This document shows positions 9,406 through 16,759 of a DNA stretch of 64,000 nt, piece after piece. A model generated the notes under the pieces. It saw nothing but the letters and a program-made list of their open reading frames with translations. It searched no databases and was not told where the DNA came from. Every line of letters begins with the position of its first letter. The stretch's first letter is position 1. Source of the DNA: Duganella sp. SG902 (GTDB lineage: Bacteria > Pseudomonadota > Gammaproteobacteria > Burkholderiales > Burkholderiaceae_D); contig NZ_JABMJK010000007.1 in the NCBI RefSeq assembly GCF_013376005.1, positions 186,001-250,000 of the forward strand, written 5' to 3'. The position numbers and the translations under genes were made by a program.

Positions 9406-10557
9406 TCAGGCCGCGTGGTAGAGCTGATTGCCGAAATCGACCAGCGCCCGCACGCCGCGGCGCAAGGTGGCGACGTCGTCGCAGATGTAGCCGATGCGGA
9501 TGTGGCCGGGCACGCCGAGCGCCTCGCCCGGCATCAGTGCCACGCCGCGCCGGTGCAGCAGCTGCTCGCTGAAGCCGATGCCGTCCATGGTCAGGCGCGA
9601 GATGTCGCCCCACAGGTAGGGGCCGGAGGCGGGGCGGCGCATGGCCAGCCACGGCACGCCGGCCACCAGCTCCAGCACCAGGTCGCGCCGCGCGCGGTAT
9701 TCCTCCAGCATGGCGGCCGGCTCGCCGCTTTCCAGCGCGGCTGCCAGCGCCAGTTGCGTCAGCATCGGCGCGGCGGCGGTGATCGGGCCTTGCAGCGTTT
9801 CCATCGCCGTCACCAGCGGCGCCGGCGCCACCGCGAAACCGGCGCGCCAGCCCATCATGGCGTGGCTTTGCGAGACCGAGTACAGGGTGACCACGCCCAG
9901 CTCGCGCCAGTCCGCGCGCGCGGCCAGGCTGGTGTGGCCGCCCTCGAAAATCAGTTGGTCGTAGCTCTCGTCGACAATCGCGCGGGTGCCGGTGCGCCGC
10001 AGCCAGGCGGCGACGCGCTCCACCTCGGCCTCGCCCAGTACCATACCGGTTGGGTTGTGCGGGTTGTTGAGGATCAGGATGCGCGCCGGCGGCAGGCTGT
10101 CGAGCAACTGGTCGGTGATTTCCTCCGGCAGGTCCACCAGCACCGGCCGCAGTTCCAGCAGTTTGCAGGTGGCCACGTAGGCCGGCCAGTGCGGCTTGAA
10201 AATGATGACGGCGTCGCCCGGATCTGCCATCGCGTACAGCGCCTGGTACAAGGCCTGCTTGGCCCCGTTGGTGACCAGGATCTCGTCCGGCGTGGCCGGA
10301 ATACGGTTTCGGGCGGCCACGTAATTGGCCAGCCGCGCGCGGATGCGGGCGTCGCCGCCGACGGCGGTGTAGGGCAGGGTGGTCTGCTCCAGGCCTTGCC
10401 GCACGGCGTCCAGTGCGGCCGGCGGCGCAGGGAAGTGCGAGATCGCGATGGAGAAATCGATCACCGCCTCGCCGCGCGCCTTCATGGCATCCACCCGGCC
10501 GTGCATCGCGGTGGTGGCGAGCGGCTGGGAGCGGGAAATGCGACGCGAGATGTCCAT
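9406..10557 (-). CDS. Class I/II aminotransferase fold protein lacking the PLP-binding lysine
   Basis: 383 aa fold-type I aminotransferase, close to aspartate aminotransferase in layout: PYTAVGGDARIRARLANYV, TNGAKQALYQAL, ILNNPHNPTG (substrate-side Asn), IVDESYDQLIF (Asp that pairs with the PLP ring nitrogen) and a C-terminal HIRIGY arginine. The segment that normally reads S-x-SK-xxxxxGxRxG is YSVSQSHAMMGWRAG: residue 230 is Gln (codon CAA at 9870-9868) where the Schiff-base lysine is expected. One base change would restore lysine. Either the gene is catalytically changed or a point substitution has occurred. First gene of an operon with the hybrid kinase and M20 hydrolase; divergent from an amino-acid binding protein. 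Confidence 0.85.
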   Translation of the reverse strand: MDISRRISRSQPLATTAMHGRVDAMKARGEAVIDFSIAISHFPAPPAALDAVRQGLEQTTLPYTAVGGDARIRARLANYVAARNRIPATPDEILVTNGAKQALYQALYAMADPGDAVIIFKPHWPAYVATCKLLELRPVLVDLPEEITDQLLDSLPPARILILNNPHNPTGMVLGEAEVERVAAWLRRTGTRAIVDESYDQLIFEGGHTSLAARADWRELGVVTLYSVSQSHAMMGWRAGFAVAPAPLVTAMETLQGPITAAAPMLTQLALAAALESGEPAAMLEEYRARRDLVLELVAGVPWLAMRRPASGPYLWGDISRLTMDGIGFSEQLLHRRGVALMPGEALGVPGHIRIGYICDDVATLRRGVRALVDFGNQLYHAA

Positions 10558-10672
10558 GGTGATTCTTTTCGGGAAAGATTTATTCTACTTCAATTGGCGG
10601 CCCCGGCAAGGTGCTGCGGGGCAATCGTGCGTGGCCTCTGGTATCCTATTGGTCTTGACTAACGAGGATTTT

Positions 10673-11836
10673 ATGCAGTTCAAAACAACAACAGTCCGCC
10701 GCGCGCTGGCGCTGGCCTTTATCGGCGCCGCGGGCGCCGCCACCGCGCAAGCGGAGGACATCATCAAGATCGGCCACGTGGCCGCCACCTCCGGCCCGAT
10801 CGCCCACCTGGGCAAGGACAATGAGAACGGCGCCCGCATGGCGGTGGAGGAGTTGAACGCCAAGGGTGTGCTCATCGGCGGCAAGAAATACAAGGTGGTG
10901 CTGCTGGCCGAGGACGACGCCGGCGATCCGAAGCAGGCCACCACGGTGGCGCAAAAGCTGGTGGACGCCAAGGTGCAGGGCGTGATCGGCCACGAGACAT
11001 CGGGCACCACCATTCCGGCCTCGCGCATGTACTACGATGCCGGCATTCCGCAGATCACGCCGTCGGCCAGCTCGCCGCAGTACACGCGCCAGCGCTACAA
11101 CACCACCTTCCGCAACATCGCCAACGACGAGCAGCTTGGCCCCGCGCTGGCGCGCTACGCCATGCAAAACATGCAGGCCAAGCGCATCGCCGTGGTGGAC
11201 GACCGCACCGCCTACGGCAAGGGGTTGGCCGATGAATTCAGCAAGACCGTCAAGCGCACCGGCGCCGCCAGCGGCGCCAGCATCGTCTCCACCCAGTACA
11301 CCAACGACAAGGCCACCGACATGACGGCCATCCTGACCGCCATCAAGGCCACCAAGCCGGACATGGTGTTCTTCGGCGGCATGGACGCGGTGGCCGCGCC
11401 GATGCTGCGCCAGATGAAGCAACTGGGCTTCCCGGTCAAGTTCATGGGTGGCGATGGCATGTGCTCGGACTCGGTGCCGCGCCTGGCCGGCGACGGCATG
11501 AGCGATGGCCAGGTGATCTGCGCGGAAGCGGGCGGTGTCGAGCCGTCGCAGGAAAAAGGCATGGCCGATTTCCGCGCCGCGTACAAGAAGAAGTACGGCA
11601 TCGAGGTGCAGACCTACGCGCCGTACACCTACGACGCGCTGATGACCATGGTGGCGGCCATGCAGAAGGCCGGCTCGCCGGACCCGGCCAAGTACCTGCC
11701 GGTGCTGGCCAGGATCCAGTACAAGGGCGTGACCGGGAATATCTCGTTCGACGAGCGCGGCGACGTCAAGGACGGCGTGCTGACCATCTTCACCTTCAAG
11801 GGCGGCAAGCGCCAGAAGCTGACCGTGATGAAGTGA
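10673..11836 (+). CDS. Branched-chain amino acid-type ABC transporter substrate-binding protein (LivK/J-like), orphan
   Basis: 387 aa periplasmic binding protein. Signal peptide MQFKTTTVRRALALAFIGAA...AQA, then the family signatures IKIGHVAATSGPIAHLGKDN, NGARMAVEELNAKG, DDAGDPKQATTVAQKLVD, VIGHETSGTTIPAS and YAPYTYDALMTMVAAM. The start at 10673 is set by a GAGG site (aacgaggatttt) and the signal peptide; the in-frame extension further upstream lies over the divergent aminotransferase gene. No permease or ATPase genes accompany it, so it must work with a distant transporter or act as a ligand sensor, possibly for the adjacent Cache kinase (inference). It converges with a TonB receptor gene with a single base between their stop codons. 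Confidence 0.9.
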   Translation: MQFKTTTVRRALALAFIGAAGAATAQAEDIIKIGHVAATSGPIAHLGKDNENGARMAVEELNAKGVLIGGKKYKVVLLAEDDAGDPKQATTVAQKLVDAKVQGVIGHETSGTTIPASRMYYDAGIPQITPSASSPQYTRQRYNTTFRNIANDEQLGPALARYAMQNMQAKRIAVVDDRTAYGKGLADEFSKTVKRTGAASGASIVSTQYTNDKATDMTAILTAIKATKPDMVFFGGMDAVAAPMLRQMKQLGFPVKFMGGDGMCSDSVPRLAGDGMSDGQVICAEAGGVEPSQEKGMADFRAAYKKKYGIEVQTYAPYTYDALMTMVAAMQKAGSPDPAKYLPVLARIQYKGVTGNISFDERGDVKDGVLTIFTFKGGKRQKLTVMK

Positions 11837-11837
11837 A

Positions 11838-14096
11838 TCAGACCCCGGGCGGCGGGCCGCCGGCGCCCGGACCGCCCGGGCCACCGGGACCGCCTGGGCG
11901 CGGACCCCAGCCGCCGCCTTCTTCCTTGTCGCCCGACGAGCTGGCGCCGCCGAAGCGGTACGACAGGCCGACGTAGAACACGCGGCCGTCGAAGCGGCGG
12001 GTGCTGGTCTCGCGCAGCGTGGCGCTGTTGATCACGGTCTCCATCTTGTTGGTGTTGAACAGATCGGTCACGTTGGCCACCAGCGTCAGTTGCGGCGTCA
12101 GCGTGTGGCGCCAGCTCATGTTGAACGTGTGGTTGGGCGAGCGGTAGCCCTGGCCGGACAGGGTCTTGCCCATCATTTGCAGCGCCATCTGGATCTGGTT
12201 GGCGGCGTCGTACTGGTAGTTCAGCCGCGCGCGCCCGCTGAGCGAGTTGGCGGTGCGTGTCACCAGCACGCCGGTGTCGTCGTAGAAGCTTTGCTGGGCG
12301 CGCGCCAGGTTGCCGCTGGTGTTGAGCGTCAGCGATGGCGTCAGCTTGCCGCTCACGGTGAATTCCAGGCCGCTCGAATGACTGCCTTCGCCGTTGGCCT
12401 TGGTGGTCAGCAGCACGTTGGGCGCGATGAAGTAGCGGTAGTCGACGATGGCGTCGGTGTCGCGGCGGTAGTAGCCGCGCAGATTGGTTTCCAGGCCGCC
12501 GAACTTGGTCTCGTAGCCGATTTCAAACGAGTCGGTCTTGGTCGGCTTCAGGTTCGGGTTGCCCGAGGAGACGTTGAATTCGTCGCGGTAGGTCACGTAC
12601 GGATTGAGGTCGTTGGCGTTCGGGCGGCGGATGCGGCGCGCGTAGGCGAAGCGGATGTTGGCGGTGTCGGTGGCCTTGTAGGTGGCGAAGAAACTCGGTA
12701 TATAGTTTATATAATTATTGTTGGCCTTGACGCCGCCGGTGATCTGGTCGATGTCCATGTCGGTGTATTCCGCGCGCAGGCCGGCCAGCGCGCCCCAGCG
12801 CTCGTTCAGACGCATCTGGTAGGTGCTGTACAGCGCGTACACGGTTTCGTCCAGCTCATAGGCGTTGGTGCGGCCGGGATTGACCTTGGCCGCGCCGGTG
12901 GCCGGATCGATATCGGTGTACAGCGTGTCGAAGCTGGTCTTGTTGGTGGCGATCTTGTAGCCGGCCTTGGCGGTGCCGCCCCACAGCGGGCGCTCGTAGT
13001 CGCCGGTGAAGTCGACGATGCGGGTGCTGTTCTGGCTGAACTGGGTGGCGCGCGTGTCGGGCGTGACCGGGACGGTGTAATCGTTGTTGTAGGCGCTGGT
13101 GTTCTCGTTCTCGGAGGCCGAGACGCGCAGGTCGATCTTCAGCGTTTCGCCCGGCAGCTCGCCCTTGTGGTCGTAGCGGCCGCCCCAGGCGAAGTTCTTG
13201 CTGTCGCCGGTGCGCACGGTGCTGCGCACGTAGTCGCTGGCGGGGCTGAGGCTGGTGGCGCCATAGACGTAATGGTCGTTGGCGCGCTGGTCGTTGGTGC
13301 GGCTGTTGTAATTGGCGCTGGCGGTCAGGGTGTCGGTCTGGTTGAGGTTGTAGCTGACCTGGCCGTTGACGGCCGCCATGTCGTTCAGGCCGCGGCCGGA
13401 CGATTGCTGGCTGCTGTGCACGAACTGGCCGGTGCCGGGGTCGAGCCGGTCGCGCGTGACGTCGGCCACCGAGTTGCGGCCGTCGTGGCGCACGTTGGCG
13501 CTGCCCTGGAAGCCCCACGGGCCCTCGTTATACGTGCCGTTGACGGCGCTGTTGTAGCGGCCGGCGGTGCCGGCGTTGCCGTTGACGGTGGCGAAGCCGC
13601 CCGGCTTGCGGTTGCGGCGCATCACCAGGTTCAGGATGGGGCCGCCGCCGGCCTCGTTGCCGAACTGGGCGCCGGGATTGTTGATCACCTCCACCGACTC
13701 GATATCGTCGGCCGCCATGGCTTGCAGCGCCGGCCCGCGATTCTCGCCCTGCAGCATGGCCGACGGCTTGCCATCCACCATGATCTGCACATTGGTGCTG
13801 CCGCGCAGGGTGACGGTGCCGTCCGGGTCCACGTTCACGGACGGGACATTGTTGAGCGCGTCGGCGGCGGTGCCGTTGGTGCTCGATATGTCGGACTTCA
13901 CATCGTAGACCTGGCGGTCGATGCGGTTGGTGGGACGCTCCGCGGAAACAGTTACCTCTGGAACGACCGGGGCGGCCTCCTTGGCCTTGGTGGTCGTGGC
14001 TGGCTTTGCGGCTGGCTTTTCGGGAGTGGTGGTTTGGGCGTAAGCTGGCAGAATGGCGCTGCCGGTCAGGCAGCAGGTAAGCAGTATCTTTTGCAT
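11838..14096 (-). CDS. TonB-dependent receptor (outer membrane beta-barrel family) with Gly/Pro-rich C-terminal tail
   Basis: 752 aa. Signal peptide (MQKILLTCCLTGSAILPAYA), a Lys/Ala/Pro-rich linker (residues about 25-45), then a plug domain (VYDVKSDISSTNGTAADALN, VNVDPDGTVTLRGSTNVQIM, VDGKPSAMLQG, IESVEVINNPGAQFGNEAGG) and a barrel containing the FAYARRIRRPNANDLNPY and NPNLKPTKTDSFEIGYE signatures of the CirA/FyuA-like outer membrane beta-barrel family. The normal last strand (RVFYVGLSYRFG) is followed by about 36 further residues made almost entirely of Gly and Pro with a short SSSGDKEE stretch. Such a tail is unusual because the C-terminal aromatic residue normally guides BAM assembly. Substrate unknown; no Fur box recognised upstream. 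Confidence 0.85.
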   Translation of the reverse strand: MQKILLTCCLTGSAILPAYAQTTTPEKPAAKPATTTKAKEAAPVVPEVTVSAERPTNRIDRQVYDVKSDISSTNGTAADALNNVPSVNVDPDGTVTLRGSTNVQIMVDGKPSAMLQGENRGPALQAMAADDIESVEVINNPGAQFGNEAGGGPILNLVMRRNRKPGGFATVNGNAGTAGRYNSAVNGTYNEGPWGFQGSANVRHDGRNSVADVTRDRLDPGTGQFVHSSQQSSGRGLNDMAAVNGQVSYNLNQTDTLTASANYNSRTNDQRANDHYVYGATSLSPASDYVRSTVRTGDSKNFAWGGRYDHKGELPGETLKIDLRVSASENENTSAYNNDYTVPVTPDTRATQFSQNSTRIVDFTGDYERPLWGGTAKAGYKIATNKTSFDTLYTDIDPATGAAKVNPGRTNAYELDETVYALYSTYQMRLNERWGALAGLRAEYTDMDIDQITGGVKANNNYINYIPSFFATYKATDTANIRFAYARRIRRPNANDLNPYVTYRDEFNVSSGNPNLKPTKTDSFEIGYETKFGGLETNLRGYYRRDTDAIVDYRYFIAPNVLLTTKANGEGSHSSGLEFTVSGKLTPSLTLNTSGNLARAQQSFYDDTGVLVTRTANSLSGRARLNYQYDAANQIQMALQMMGKTLSGQGYRSPNHTFNMSWRHTLTPQLTLVANVTDLFNTNKMETVINSATLRETSTRRFDGRVFYVGLSYRFGGASSSGDKEEGGGWGPRPGGPGGPGGPGAGGPPPGV

Positions 14097-14212
14097 GGTT
14101 TCGACGGCACACCGTCATGGTACGGTAGAGTTGCCATTATATCAGTGCGTTTTCGGGCAAATAAGCGCATTTACGCTTCTTTACCTTAGCTTTACAGAGA
14201 GAGGAACATGGC

Positions 14213-14602
14213 ATGGCACGCGGCACCGCGCACATTGGCAACGACCATTACACCACCCGCATCGAGGTCGGCGGCCACGCCCTCGTCGGCGACGAACCCG
14301 AGCGCAACGGCGGCGGCAACGCCGGGCCGGCGCCGTACGACTACCTGCTGGCGGGACTGGGCGCCTGCACCGCCATCACCCTGCGCATGTACGCCGACCG
14401 CAAGCGGTGGCCGGTGGAGGCCATCGACGTCGACCTGCACCTGACCCATGGCGACGACGGCGCCATGCTGGTCCGCCGCACGCTGACGATCAGCGGCGCG
14501 GTCGACGACGGGCAAAAGGCGCGCATGGCGGAAATCGCCGAAAAGACCCCCGTCACGCTCACCCTCAAGGCCGGCCTGCGGATCGATACGGCGCTGGCCT
14601 GA
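14213..14602 (+). CDS. OsmC-family protein lacking the second active-site cysteine
   Basis: 129 aa single-domain OsmC/YhfA-type protein (GGNAGPAPYDYLLAGLGACTAITLRMYADRK). In peroxidase members two cysteines reduce organic hydroperoxides. Here C52 is present, but the second, normally in an EKCPVH-like helix, is replaced by T112 in AEKTPVTLTL. It may therefore not be a thiol peroxidase. A purine-rich GAGAGAGGA precedes ATG 14213; a nearby ATG at 14208 is in the wrong frame. Not operonic with the divergent receptor gene. Confidence 0.85.
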   Translation: MARGTAHIGNDHYTTRIEVGGHALVGDEPERNGGGNAGPAPYDYLLAGLGACTAITLRMYADRKRWPVEAIDVDLHLTHGDDGAMLVRRTLTISGAVDDGQKARMAEIAEKTPVTLTLKAGLRIDTALA

Positions 14603-14639
14603 CCTGGATCAATATATAAGCCGATAAACGGCACAGGAT

Positions 14640-14669
14640 GACCTCTCGCGCGCAACGCGGCGGGAGGTC
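14640..14669 (+). promoter_or_regulatory. 5' hairpin sequestering the ribosome-binding site of the DUF6036 gene
   Basis: GACCTCTCGC (14640-14649) pairs with GCGGGAGGTC (14660-14669), nine Watson-Crick pairs and one G-T wobble, with a further CGC/GCG pairing inside the loop. The right arm contains the GGGAGG ribosome site and ends 2 nt before the ATG at 14672. Such a stem would occlude initiation, which suggests translational control. Pairing is seen in sequence; the control role is inferred. Confidence 0.5.
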
Positions 14670-14671
14670 TC

Positions 14672-15274
14672 ATGCAATCCTTTACCGAAGCTATCTTCAG
14701 GTTGTTTGACGATCTTGAGGCACGCCTCGCGGCAAGCGGTTTGCCGGCCGGTGCCGTACGCGCTTACCTGTTCGGTGGTTGTGCCGTGCACATGTATCAA
14801 CGCAATCGTGTGAGCGAAGATCTTGACGCGGAATTTGACTACAATCTCATTCATCGTGATGACGTGTTGCTGGTGCTGAGCGAATTGCCTCCGGTCGCCT
14901 ATGACCATCCTGTGATGGGCTTATCCAAGTTGGCTTTCGATCATCGGTTCAATACCACGCTTTGTCCATTGCATATGGATTATCAGGACCGTGCTACACA
15001 ATTAAAGCGAGCACTGCCATCGCCACTGACGATATGGCTGCCAAATCCTATGGATGTTGCGATTTCCAAGCTTGGCCGTTTATCGACGGTAGATGTCGCG
15101 GATATTTTGGTCTTGTTACAGGATCCTGCTGCCTCTTGGAATGAGTTTGAGCGGTTGGCGACCGAGGCTTCGCAATATTATGTCGGCAGGGATTTAACCG
15201 GCACGATCGCTTATGTCAAACTCCAGTGGCAAAGGAGGAATGGTGATGTCACCGGCACAGAAGATGTTGAATGA
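14672..15274 (+). CDS. DUF6036-type nucleotidyltransferase-fold protein
   Basis: 200 aa. The N-terminal half carries a minimal nucleotidyltransferase motif: LFGGCAVHMYQ (G35-G36) followed by RVSEDLDAEF (S48-x-D50-x-D52), the GG...S-x-D-x-D arrangement of Pol-beta-like NTases such as AbiEii/MenT toxins and the DUF6036 family. The remainder includes the VAISKLGR and DVADILVLL helices typical of this family. Base composition is near 50% GC and codon use is relaxed compared with neighbours, suggesting recent acquisition. It overlaps the next gene by 29 bp. Its translation start lies just after a hairpin that hides the ribosome site. A toxin-antitoxin role is possible but not demonstrated. Confidence 0.75.
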   Translation: MQSFTEAIFRLFDDLEARLAASGLPAGAVRAYLFGGCAVHMYQRNRVSEDLDAEFDYNLIHRDDVLLVLSELPPVAYDHPVMGLSKLAFDHRFNTTLCPLHMDYQDRATQLKRALPSPLTIWLPNPMDVAISKLGRLSTVDVADILVLLQDPAASWNEFERLATEASQYYVGRDLTGTIAYVKLQWQRRNGDVTGTEDVE

Positions 15275-15623
15275 GATCGCGCAAAACGGACTGCACGGCG
15301 TCGACCGGGAGTATATTATTTATCTTGCGAAAGCTATCTGGTACTACGATTTGCGGCCCGATATGGGAGCACTGGAAGGGCCGTTTCGTAATGACGTAGG
15401 CTACTTTGCAGACTCGTTGGGCCATTTTAGTGTGCTTTCGAAAGAACAAAAGCACGCGCTGCGGGCTCCCTTGCTGCCGTATAAGCCAGCATCGGCTTGC
15501 GATGACCCGGACCTCAACGATCCGCTCGCGCGGGAGTGGCACGCCAGCTGCGACATCATGCCCTTTTTTGCCGACATTCTTCAATTCCAGACGCGCCACT
15601 ACGCGGCCGGTTGGGGGCGGTAG
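15246..15623 (+). CDS. Hypothetical protein, second gene of the low-GC NTase module
   Basis: 125 aa, not recognised. ATG 15246 is chosen because AGGAGG lies 7 nt upstream; in-frame ATGs at 15213 and 15240 are badly spaced for that site. The protein is soluble, with a helical N-terminus (SPAQKMLNEIAQNGLHGVDR), a mid-part rich in aromatic residues (YLAKAIWYYDLRPDMG) and two cysteines. It overlaps the NTase gene by 29 bp and shares its low GC content, so the pair is probably one transcription unit and one acquired module. It could be the partner of the NTase (antitoxin or toxin); nothing in the sequence settles which. Confidence 0.65.
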   Translation: MSPAQKMLNEIAQNGLHGVDREYIIYLAKAIWYYDLRPDMGALEGPFRNDVGYFADSLGHFSVLSKEQKHALRAPLLPYKPASACDDPDLNDPLAREWHASCDIMPFFADILQFQTRHYAAGWGR

Positions 15624-15671
15624 TTTTTTTATCTTCTTCAGGGAACTTCGTTTTCGCCTCGCGGGTCTAAT

Positions 15672-15690
15672 CACAGCAAGTTGAGCTGTG
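15672..15690 (+). other. Small hairpin upstream of the PEP-CTERM fusion gene
   Basis: CACAGC (15672-15677) and GCTGTG (15685-15690) form a 6-bp stem with a 7-nt loop, 22 bp before the next start codon. The 89-bp gap also contains a run of seven T just after the preceding stop codon, with no stem before it. No function is assigned. Confidence 0.3.
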
Positions 15691-15712
15691 TATCGCTACC
15701 CTGGGGGATGAT

Positions 15713-16759
15713 ATGGACCTGATCAAACACCTGGCGGGACTGCTTGCGGTCGCCGCCAGCTGCTCCGCCGTTGCCGCGCCTTTGCTGTCGGAAGGCTTCA
15801 ATGATGTCGCCGCGCTGCCTGCCGATGGCTGGGTGTTCATCAACAACAGCTCGCCACCCGGCAGCACCGGCTGGTTCCAGGGGAATCCGGCATTCTTCCC
15901 GGCCGCGTCCGGGCCGGCGGACTCATATGTCGCGGCCAATTTCAACAATGCCGCCTTCGGTGGCGCGGTCAGCAACTGGCTGCTGACGCCGGAGCTGCCG
16001 CTGGTCAACGGCGAATCGCTCAACTTCTCCCTGCGCCTGCTGGGCCAGGGCTTGCTCGACCGCGTGGAAGTCTATTTCAGCGGCGCCGGCGCCAGCACCA
16101 ACGTCGGCGCCGACTTCTCGCTGCTGGCCGCGTTCGAATCCGCGACCGATACCGGCTGGCGGGACCGCAGCCTGACGCTCACCGGCCTGGGCGCGCCGGC
16201 CAGCGGCCGCTACGCCTTCCGCTACGTCGTCGACGACACCAGCCTCAACGGTAACTATGTTGGCGTCGACAGCGTCAGTGTCGACGTCAACGCCATCCCC
16301 GAGCCCGGCACCGTGGCGCTGGTGTTCCTCGGCGCGCTGGCGTTGATGGCGCCGCGCCGCCCGCGGCGGTCGCGCGGGCTGTGGCTGCTGGCGGGCGGGC
16401 TGGCGGCCGGCGGCGCGGCGGCGCAGACCGGGCCGGATGGCTTGATGAGCTTCCCGCACGTGCGGGTGGAGGCGCAGCCGGCCGCGTCGTCCATGCCCGG
16501 GCAGGGCGGCTTCATGGCCTACAAGGACCCAGTCACCGGCCAGCTGACCGGCCCCATTCCCGAGCAGGCGGCCTTGCTGACGGCGGCGGCGCGGGCGCCG
16601 GCGCCGCTGGTCCGGCAAGCGCGTCCCGCGCCGCGCGCCGCGCACGGCGGCGTCAGCCTCATGCTGGACGACCGCCAGGCCCGCTATGCCGTCGCCCGCA
16701 AGGCGGCGGACGGCAGCATCGCCGAGAGCTGCGAACCCCTGTCGGGAGAACTGAAATGA
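15713..16759 (+). CDS. PEP-CTERM (choice-of-anchor J-like) protein fused to a second exported domain
   Basis: 348 aa. Signal peptide (MDLIKHLAGLLAVAASCSAVAA), then a choice-of-anchor-like beta domain (LLSEGFNDVAALPADGWVFI; SNWLLTPELPLVNGESLNFS). A complete PEP-CTERM exosortase signal occurs internally: IPEPGT at 195-200, hydrophobic helix, Arg-rich RRPRRSR near 217-223. It is followed not by a stop but by a second hydrophobic segment (GLWLLAGGLAAGG) with an A-A-A-Q cleavage-like site near 237, and about 110 more residues. These (FMAYKDPVTGQLTGPIPEQAALL) resemble the post-PEP-CTERM-1 domain, a name recalled from family annotation and not checked. GGGGGA precedes the ATG. It overlaps the next gene by ATGA. 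Confidence 0.8.
   Translation: MDLIKHLAGLLAVAASCSAVAAPLLSEGFNDVAALPADGWVFINNSSPPGSTGWFQGNPAFFPAASGPADSYVAANFNNAAFGGAVSNWLLTPELPLVNGESLNFSLRLLGQGLLDRVEVYFSGAGASTNVGADFSLLAAFESATDTGWRDRSLTLTGLGAPASGRYAFRYVVDDTSLNGNYVGVDSVSVDVNAIPEPGTVALVFLGALALMAPRRPRRSRGLWLLAGGLAAGGAAAQTGPDGLMSFPHVRVEAQPAASSMPGQGGFMAYKDPVTGQLTGPIPEQAALLTAAARAPAPLVRQARPAPRAAHGGVSLMLDDRQARYAVARKAADGSIAESCEPLSGELK

Noticed and set aside
9398..9652. Extension of the hybrid kinase by 85 residues upstream
   Set aside because: Those codons overlap the aminotransferase gene and give an Arg/Pro/His-rich shadow; the natural start is ATG 9397 before the first helix.
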